Position numbers and translations under genes: made by a program
The notes under the pieces: generated by a model
What the model was told of the DNA's origin: nothing
Seen by the model: only the letters and a program-made list of their open reading frames with translations
Databases searched by the model: none
Shown: positions 58,938 through 64,000 of the stretch, in pieces
How the letters are laid out: each line of letters opens with the position of its first letter
Position numbering within the stretch: the first letter of the stretch is position 1
Source of the DNA: Flavobacteriales bacterium
GTDB taxonomy: Bacteria > Bacteroidota > Bacteroidia > Flavobacteriales > Flavobacteriaceae
NCBI GenBank assembly: GCA_026996605.1
Contig: JALWLE010000060.1
Span: 62,001 to 126,000 of the forward strand
Direction: 5' to 3'
Length of the DNA: 64,000 nt

Positions 58938-58945
58938 TATTTTTG
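58938..58945 (+). promoter_or_regulatory. -7 element of the asparaginase gene
   Basis: TATTTTTG matches TAnnTTTG and lies 17 nt before the ATG. No TTTG at the -33 position. Confidence 0.4.
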
Positions 58946-58961
58946 ACTCAAATTAATAATA

Positions 58962-59987
58962 ATGCCCAGTAATAAGATTTTAATGATTTATACCGGTGGG
59001 ACAATCGGTATGCACAAAGATTTAGTAACCGGAACTTTGGTCCCTTTTGATTTTTCACGTTTAATGGAGCATATTCCCGAATTGCAATTAATAGAAAAAG
59101 AGATAGACACTATATCTTTTGCACAACCAATTGACTCGTCAAATGTGCGTCCGGAGCATTGGGTTCTTCTAGTAAAAATTATTGAGGAGAATTATGATAA
59201 TTATGATGGGTTTGTAATACTTCATGGTTCTGATACTATGGCATATACCGCTTCGGCATTGAGTTTTATGCTAGAAAATTTGTCAAAACCTGTTATTTTA
59301 ACCGGCTCACAATTACCTATCGGAGATTTACGCACCGATGCAAAAGAAAACATAATAACATCCATTCAGATAGCCGGTAGTTATCAAGGAAGTCAGCCTA
59401 TTGTCCCCGAGGTGGGTATATATTTTGAATTTAAACTATTAAGAGGTAATAGAACGGTTAAAGCCAGTTCGGAACATTTTAATGCTTTTGAATCGCCTAA
59501 TTATTTACCATTGGCACAATCAGGAGTTGATCTTAAATTTTATAAAGATAGAATATTACCTGTTCCTGATGGTATTTTTAATACACATAAAAATCTCGAA
59601 GAAAATATTATCATCATAAAAATTCATCCGGCTTTAAATAAAACTTATTTTTCTCATATTATAGATATACCTGATGTCAAAGCTATTATTTTAGAAACCT
59701 ATGGCGCTGGTAATGCTCTGACACAAGATTGGTTTATTGATTTGCTTAAAGAAGCCATTGAAAAGAAATCTATACATATAATTAATATAACCCAATGCCA
59801 AAAAGGAGAAATAATACCCGGAAAATATGAAACCGGTAGAAAGTTGATGTCAATCGGTGTTTATAACGGAAAAGATTTAACGACAGAAGCCGCTTTAACC
59901 AAAATGATGTACTTGTTAGGGAAAAAATTATCAAAAAAAGCCATTAAATCAGCTTTTGAAAGACCAATTCGCGGTGAAATGAGCTAA
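58962..59987 (+). CDS. ansA: Type I L-asparaginase
   Basis: Cytoplasmic hydrolysis of asparagine to aspartate and ammonia. It is 341 aa without signal peptide, as for type I enzymes. The first catalytic threonine is in MIYTGGTIGM; the second catalytic motif is LHGSDTMAYTASALSFML, followed by PVILTGSQLPI. The C-terminal part (ILETYGAGNAL, NITQCQKGEI) completes the family pattern. It is followed by tRNA-Ser and the exbB operon; I recall this linkage from other flavobacteria. Confidence 0.96.
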   Translation: MPSNKILMIYTGGTIGMHKDLVTGTLVPFDFSRLMEHIPELQLIEKEIDTISFAQPIDSSNVRPEHWVLLVKIIEENYDNYDGFVILHGSDTMAYTASALSFMLENLSKPVILTGSQLPIGDLRTDAKENIITSIQIAGSYQGSQPIVPEVGIYFEFKLLRGNRTVKASSEHFNAFESPNYLPLAQSGVDLKFYKDRILPVPDGIFNTHKNLEENIIIIKIHPALNKTYFSHIIDIPDVKAIILETYGAGNALTQDWFIDLLKEAIEKKSIHIINITQCQKGEIIPGKYETGRKLMSIGVYNGKDLTTEAALTKMMYLLGKKLSKKAIKSAFERPIRGEMS

Positions 59988-60114
59988 TAAGATAACTTTA
60001 AAAATTATAAAAACAATAAAAAAAAACAGTGTTTTATGTGAATAATAAAAAATTTTGTTCAAATTATACCAAAAAGCAATACATATTCGTTATTTAAAAA
60101 AGAAAAAAACGAAA

Positions 60115-60146
60115 TTTGGTGTTTCAATGAAAACCAATTATATTTG
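60115..60146 (+). promoter_or_regulatory. Promoter of tRNA-Ser
   Basis: TTTG (60115-60118), a 20-nt spacer and TATATTTG (60139-60146). The tRNA 5' end lies 8 nt downstream, so the transcript would begin almost at the mature end. Confidence 0.75.
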
Positions 60147-60153
60147 TGGCGCT

Positions 60154-60241
60154 GGAGAGATGACCGAGAGGCCGAAGGTGCACGCCTGGAAAGCGTGTGT
60201 GCGTCACAAGCGTACCGAGGGTTCGAATCCCTCTCTCTCCG
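60154..60241 (+). tRNA. tRNA-Ser (anticodon GGA)
   Basis: 88-nt class II tRNA. Acceptor arms GGAGAGA and TCTCTCC; anticodon stem CACGC/GCGTG with loop CTGGAAA giving anticodon GGA (reads UCC and UCU); long variable arm; T-loop GTTCGAATC. The discriminator base is G at 60241, and CCA is not encoded. A 64-codon frame overlapping it is not a gene. Confidence 0.97.
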
Positions 60242-60298
60242 CTAAGTAAGTAAAACATTAAAACTGAAATAAATAAAAACTATTAAATTAAAATTGAT

Positions 60299-61075
60299 AT
60301 GAAAAAAGTATTTACTATTCTGGCTATTGTAGGAATGTTATTTTTTGTAACATCTAACATTCAAGCACAAAACGCAAAAGCACAAACCGAAAAGAAAGTA
60401 GAAAAGAGTAAAAATCCCGATGCTACTGCATCAGATACCAAATCTTTTCATCAAGAATTAAAAAAACGTTTCGTTGAAGGTGGTCCGGCATTTATGGGAA
60501 TTGTTTTGCTAACATTAATTTTAGGTTTGGCAGTTGCGATTGAAAGGATTATTTATTTATCGTTTGCTGATACTAATACGGATAACCTATTAGAAGAAGT
60601 AGAACAAGCTTTAGATGAAGGTGGGGTTGAGGAAGCCAAAGAATTATTGAGAAACAAAAAAGGTCCTATTGCATCTATCTTTTATGAAGGTTTAGAAAGA
60701 ATGGATGAAGGTGTTGATGCTGCTGAAAAAGCCGTAGTATCCTATGGCAACGTTCAAGTAGGTCAATTAGAAAAAAATGTATCTTGGTTAGCGTTATTTA
60801 TTGCCGTTGCCCCCATGTTCGGATTTATGGGAACGGTTATCGGTATGATTCAAGCATTTGACAAAATTGAAGCAGCCGGTGATATGCAACCTTCATTAGT
60901 AGCCGGTGGTATTAAAGTGGCATTATTAACAACCGTATTCGGTTTGATTGTTGCTATTATTTTACAAGTATTCTACAACTTTATCATTGCAAAAATTGAT
61001 AGCATTGTCAACAAAATGGAAGATGCATCCATCTCATTGGTAGATATGTTGGTAAAATATAGTCACAAAAAATAA
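60299..61075 (+). CDS. exbB: MotA/TolQ/ExbB proton channel family protein
   Basis: Inner-membrane subunit of the proton-driven complex that powers TonB-dependent receptors. 258 aa. An N-terminal signal-like segment (TILAIVGMLFFVTSNIQA) is followed by three membrane helices (AFMGIVLLTLILGLAVAIE; LALFIAVAPMFGFMGTVIGM; KVALLTTVFGLIVAIIL). The conserved core GFMGTVIGMIQAF and the Thr of LLTTVFG face the channel. First gene of a four-gene operon; no terminator separates it from tRNA-Ser. Confidence 0.95.
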   Translation: MKKVFTILAIVGMLFFVTSNIQAQNAKAQTEKKVEKSKNPDATASDTKSFHQELKKRFVEGGPAFMGIVLLTLILGLAVAIERIIYLSFADTNTDNLLEEVEQALDEGGVEEAKELLRNKKGPIASIFYEGLERMDEGVDAAEKAVVSYGNVQVGQLEKNVSWLALFIAVAPMFGFMGTVIGMIQAFDKIEAAGDMQPSLVAGGIKVALLTTVFGLIVAIILQVFYNFIIAKIDSIVNKMEDASISLVDMLVKYSHKK

Positions 61076-61086
61076 TTAATAATACA

Positions 61087-61581
61087 ATGGATAAGAAAAT
61101 AAGTTTAACTAATAAAATCATAGTTGGAATTATTGCTGTAATAGGTTTGATATTCTATATTATGATAATGAAAGATACGGAAGATGCCGATGGTTATATT
61201 GACGGTATGCTCAAGTTTACGTATGTCGTTTTAGCTTTTACACTACTAGCTTCCGTTTGGGTATGGTTTAAAGAAATGCTTTCACATCCCGAGAAATTAA
61301 AACAAACGGCACTTGTAACAGTTTTGTTTTTGTTAATCGTTGCAATAGCCAAATATGTTTTGGCTTCAAATCAACCTGTACATTATAACCCTAATATCGA
61401 CGTAGATGCAACGACATCAAATTGGGTAGATACAGGCTTATATACTTTTTATATACTTGGTACTATTGCCGTTTTGTTAATGTTTTTATCTCCTGTTTTG
61501 TCCGGAATAGGTATGGGTGGTAGTAATAAAGTTTCTGAAGAATACGATGAAGAATATGAAGACACTGATGACGAAGCTTAA
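61087..61581 (+). CDS. Four-helix membrane protein of the ExbB/ExbD operon
   Basis: 164 aa, no recognised function. Four predicted membrane helices (IIVGIIAVIGLIFYIMIM; FTYVVLAFTLLASVWVW; ALVTVLFLLIVAIAKYVL; FYILGTIAVLLMFLSPVL) and a strongly acidic C-terminal tail (SEEYDEEYEDTDDEA). I recall a protein of this kind between exbB and exbD in many Bacteroidota, which suggests it belongs to the complex. Gaps of 11 and 20 nt to its neighbours. Confidence 0.85.
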   Translation: MDKKISLTNKIIVGIIAVIGLIFYIMIMKDTEDADGYIDGMLKFTYVVLAFTLLASVWVWFKEMLSHPEKLKQTALVTVLFLLIVAIAKYVLASNQPVHYNPNIDVDATTSNWVDTGLYTFYILGTIAVLLMFLSPVLSGIGMGGSNKVSEEYDEEYEDTDDEA

Positions 61582-61601
61582 TTAATTTTAAATAAAAAAA
61601 A

Positions 61602-62129
61602 ATGGCTAAAAGAAAATTACAAGAAATCAATGCCGGATCTATGGCAGATATTGCCTTTTTGCTGCTGATTTTCTTCTTGGTGACCACTACTATGGAAAGT
61701 AACTATGGTATCCGAAGAAAATTGCCGCCGCCGGAAGATAAAAATCAACCGCCGCCACCGGTTATTAAAAAGAAAAATGTTTTGGAAATCGTTATCAACG
61801 GTAACGACCAAATGATGATAGAAGAAGAACCGGCGGATGTCAAAGATGTCAAAAATATTGCCATTGAATTTATTACCAATAATGGCAAAGATCCTAAATC
61901 ATCGGATAGTCCGCAAAAGGCTGTTATCAGTATCAAACATACACGTGAAACCAGTTATAAAATGTATATATCCGTTTATAATGAACTGATTGCAGCTTAT
62001 AACAATGTCAGAAATCGCTATGCCAAACAAAAATACGGCAAGCCTTTTGAAAAACTGACAGAAGATGAACAAAAGGTAGTTAAAGATGCCTTTCCGCAAA
62101 AAATAGCAGAATCCACACCAAAAAGATAA
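61602..62129 (+). CDS. exbD: ExbD/TolR family protein, first copy
   Basis: 175 aa. A short cytoplasmic N-terminus is followed by one membrane helix, MADIAFLLLIFFLVTTTM; its Asp is the proton-conducting residue. Periplasmic domain after about residue 40, with a Pro-rich linker (PPPEDKNQPPPPVIKKK). Works with ExbB and the second ExbD encoded next. Confidence 0.94.
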   Translation: MAKRKLQEINAGSMADIAFLLLIFFLVTTTMESNYGIRRKLPPPEDKNQPPPPVIKKKNVLEIVINGNDQMMIEEEPADVKDVKNIAIEFITNNGKDPKSSDSPQKAVISIKHTRETSYKMYISVYNELIAAYNNVRNRYAKQKYGKPFEKLTEDEQKVVKDAFPQKIAESTPKR

Positions 62130-62136
62130 ATTAATT

Positions 62137-62625
62137 ATGGGTAAATTTTCAAAGAAAAAAGATAGTGGAACGCCGGCAATATCAACGGCGTCATTACCGG
62201 ATATTGTATTTATGCTTTTATTCTTCTTTATGGTGGCAACCGTGATGAGAGAGAACGGTGAGAAAAAAGTAACGGTTCGCATGCCGTCTGCCGATCAAGT
62301 TAAAAAGATAGAGAAGAAAAGTTTGGTTTCTTACATTTATGTTGGCACGCCGATTAAAAAATATCAAGCCAAATTTGGAAAAGAACCACGTATTCAATTA
62401 GGTGATGCTTTTGCCAATGTAACTGATGTTGGTCCTTTTGTTCTCAAAGAAAAAGCAGCTAAACGTGAAGAAGAGAAACCATTGATGATTACATCTATCA
62501 AAGCTGATACAGACGTAGGAATGGGAATTATCACCGATATCAAAGAAGAACTGAGAAAAGTAAATGCTTTAAAAGTAAACTATTCTACTAAAAAAGGAGA
62601 TGTTGTAACAAACTTTAATAAGTAG
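62137..62625 (+). CDS. exbD: ExbD/TolR family protein, second copy
   Basis: 162 aa. The membrane helix LPDIVFMLLFFFMVATVM carries the conserved Asp. The periplasmic domain differs strongly from the first ExbD, so it is an ancient paralogue, not a recent duplicate. Two ExbDs in tandem are common in this phylum and may form a heteromer. Starts 7 nt after the first copy. No tonB follows. Confidence 0.93.
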   Translation: MGKFSKKKDSGTPAISTASLPDIVFMLLFFFMVATVMRENGEKKVTVRMPSADQVKKIEKKSLVSYIYVGTPIKKYQAKFGKEPRIQLGDAFANVTDVGPFVLKEKAAKREEEKPLMITSIKADTDVGMGIITDIKEELRKVNALKVNYSTKKGDVVTNFNK

Positions 62626-62646
62626 ATTGTCAATAATTTTTATTTT

Positions 62647-62676
62647 AAAAACTGTCTCATTTTTGGGACAGTTTTT
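62647..62676 (+). terminator. Terminator of the exbB-exbD operon
   Basis: 13-bp stem AAAA-ACTGTCTCA/TGGGACAGT-TTTT (one G-U) with a 4-nt T loop and a following T-run, 21 nt after the last stop codon. Confidence 0.93.
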
Positions 62677-62780
62677 TTTTACTTTATCAAAAAAATAGTG
62701 GCTCTATGTTGTTTTGTGTGGGTAATGATGAATTAGGTTTAAGAATCATATAATCATGGTTAGTATCTTTTTATATAATT

Positions 62781-62945
62781 TCACCCCTTACGGGGTTTAT
62801 GTTTTTAACGTCATAAATTTTCTATAATTATATCAGCCCTTCGGGGTTTATTAAATAAGCCGAAGGGGTGACATTATTATAATAAAACAATTAAATAAAG
62901 AAACAATTAAATAAAGTCTTTAAATCCCGAAGGGGTGACATTATT
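62781..62945. repeat. Cluster of short CCCCTTCGGGG-type repeats
   Basis: Four copies of a related unit in the 363-bp gap between exbD and tyrA: two forward (CACCCCTTACGGGGTTTAT at 62782-62800, AGCCCTTCGGGGTTTAT at 62835-62851) and two reverse (CCGAAGGGGTGACATTATT at 62860-62878 and 62927-62945, identical over 19 nt). Between the reverse copies lies a perfect 16-nt tandem duplication, 62885-62900 and 62901-62916. The rest of the gap shows no gene. Confidence 0.8.
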
Positions 62946-63040
62946 CTTTGAGATATTACATATATTACCCACCTAGATCTATAATAGAGTCAAAATAGTT
63001 TTATTCAACAAAATTAAGTAACACTTACAATTTGAGATTT

Positions 63041-63901
63041 TTAAGCTTTTAGTTTATCTATGACATTTCCAATATAATTAATCTGCTTTAAAACACCTTT
63101 CATCTTTTCCCTATTTTCACGATACAACAAGACTTTAAAAGCTTGCAGGTTATCGATGTACTCTTCCAATGCTTGTAAAATCGGGGTCTTGTTTTCCATA
63201 AAAATCGGGGTCCAAGTGTCGGGCGAACTTTTGGCAAGTCGAACCGTTGAAGCAAAGCCCGAACCCGCCATGGTAAAGATGTTTTGTTCGTCTTTTTCCA
63301 AATCCAATACCGTTTTACCCAACATAAATGAGCTGATGTGTGATAGATGCGATACGTAAGCAATATGTTTATCGTGTTCTTGGCTGTCCATTTCAAGTGT
63401 TTGCATACCCATATTGTCAAAAATCTGCATGGCTTTGTCTAGAATAACGGGGTGCGTTTGATTGGTGTCACAAATCATATTCATTTTGCCTTTAAACAGA
63501 CTTGAAAATGCTGCTTCGGGTCCGGAATATTCGGTTCCGGCAATGGGATGCGCCAATAAAAAATTACCGCGATTCGGATGTCCGGCTATGGTTTGGGCTA
63601 TTTTGTGTTTGGTAGAACCGGTGTCAAACACCAATGCTCCGGGTTTGATATGATCAAGAACATTTTTGGCAATTTGCGGTATCGTATCAACCGGTGTAGC
63701 GATGATAATAATGTCCATTTGCGGTATTAAATCATCGGTCAAGCTTTCGTGAACCAAGTCCAATTCAAGCGCTTTGTTCAGATGATATTTGTCTTGTCCG
63801 TAGAGCCGGATAGTTTTATCGGTTTGCAAAGCTAATCCGAAAGAACCACCGATAAGCCCCAAGCCTATGATACCTATTTTTGTGATGTTATCTGTAATCA
63901 T
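63041..63901 (-). CDS. tyrA: Prephenate dehydrogenase
   Basis: NAD-dependent enzyme of tyrosine synthesis: prephenate to 4-hydroxyphenylpyruvate. 286 aa. The Rossmann motif is IGIIGLGLIGGSFGLAL near the start. HPIAGTEYSGPEAAF and HDKHIAYVSHLSHISSFML contain the conserved catalytic-site histidines. No chorismate mutase domain is fused. Its ATG overlaps the stop codon of the upstream aminotransferase gene (ATGA), so the two form an operon for aromatic amino acid synthesis. Confidence 0.97.
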   Translation of the reverse strand: MITDNITKIGIIGLGLIGGSFGLALQTDKTIRLYGQDKYHLNKALELDLVHESLTDDLIPQMDIIIIATPVDTIPQIAKNVLDHIKPGALVFDTGSTKHKIAQTIAGHPNRGNFLLAHPIAGTEYSGPEAAFSSLFKGKMNMICDTNQTHPVILDKAMQIFDNMGMQTLEMDSQEHDKHIAYVSHLSHISSFMLGKTVLDLEKDEQNIFTMAGSGFASTVRLAKSSPDTWTPIFMENKTPILQALEEYIDNLQAFKVLLYRENREKMKGVLKQINYIGNVIDKLKA

Positions 63902-64000
63902 TTTTGTAAAATGCGATTTAAAGTTTCTGTTAAAATAACTTCGTTATTGGTTAGGGAAATCCGGACATAATTATCGGAATTCTGTCCGAAAATAAAGCCC
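63898..64000 (-). CDS. Class I/II aminotransferase, C-terminal end only (partial)
   Basis: Only the last 33 codons are in the window: GFIFGQNSDNYVRISLTNNE followed by VILTETLNRILQK. The YVRISL element and the end fit a class I aminotransferase of the histidinol-phosphate/aromatic group. It overlaps tyrA by 4 nt (ATGA). Family assignment from this short end is an inference supported by the usual aminotransferase-tyrA order in Bacteroidota. Confidence 0.7.
   Translation of the reverse strand, partial: GFIFGQNSDNYVRISLTNNEVILTETLNRILQK

Noticed and set aside
60055-60249. 64-codon frame upstream of exbB
   Set aside because: It includes the whole tRNA-Ser gene and its promoter, so it is not coding.
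61602-62625. Two exbD genes as a recent duplication
   Set aside because: The proteins share little beyond the membrane helix, so the paralogy is old and functional.
62860-62945. Possible CRISPR array (two identical 19-nt units)
   Set aside because: Only two copies in this orientation, irregular spacing, and a tandem repeat in the spacer; no cas genes.

Overview
The window comes from the chromosome of a member of the Bacteroidota, most likely a flavobacterium. The DNA is AT-rich. It carries a SusC/SusD outer-membrane pair and several secreted proteins with type IX secretion (T9SS) C-terminal sorting domains. Start codons lack Shine-Dalgarno sequences, and promoters match the Bacteroidota form TTTG-N19/20-TAnnTTTG. 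The order rpsL-rpsG-fusA-rpsJ without tuf, the zinc-free L36, and the exbB-DUF-exbD-exbD block point the same way. No phage, insertion sequence, CRISPR array or recognisable defence system is visible.

Layout. (1) 1-8409, minus strand: a 600-residue conserved protein of unknown function, a SusD lipoprotein, a SusC TonB-dependent receptor and an outer-membrane barrel protein. (2) 8410-8934: non-coding, with a possible gene remnant, a partial dispersed repeat and the promoter of the next operon. (3) 8935-25737, plus strand: one continuous str-S10-spc-alpha super-operon (rpsL to rplQ, with fusA, secY, infA, rpmJ and rpoA). Its one large internal gap, rplP-rpmC, holds a 19-bp hairpin. It ends at a strong terminator and is followed by eno. 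(4) 27148-34392: housekeeping genes (upp, a membrane zinc peptidase, ruvB, a flavodoxin-fold oxidoreductase, queG, a lytic transglycosylase, uvrB). (5) 34461-49352, minus strand: three large T9SS cargo proteins, two of them paralogous adhesins, around an ABC exporter and a glycosyltransferase-hydrolase-aminotransferase operon. (6) 49587-51178: a polysaccharide deacetylase, then a gap holding a candidate 50-residue small protein and a candidate small RNA, both between promoter-like and terminator sequences. (7) 51179-56018: lysS, the rpsF-rpsR-rplI operon, a secreted CxxCH protein and a cysteine synthase. (8) 56213-58833: a LytTR response regulator and its TPR histidine kinase. (9) 58962-62625: asparaginase, tRNA-Ser(GGA) and an ExbB/ExbD energy-transducing operon. 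(10) 62677-64000: a cluster of short repeats, tyrA and the 3' end of an aminotransferase.

The genes form a translation and secretion core next to envelope functions. SusCD import depends on TonB energised by an ExbB/ExbD complex of the kind encoded at the far end, although no tonB is present here. The T9SS cargo must rely on secretion genes outside the window. Several start codons were moved inward from the longest open frame, because the longest frames began at unsupported TTG codons or overlapped promoters or hairpins. No clear new multi-gene system was found. The best candidates for undescribed elements are the small-ORF/sRNA locus before lysS, the rplP-rpmC hairpin, and the cysteine-containing 600-residue protein.
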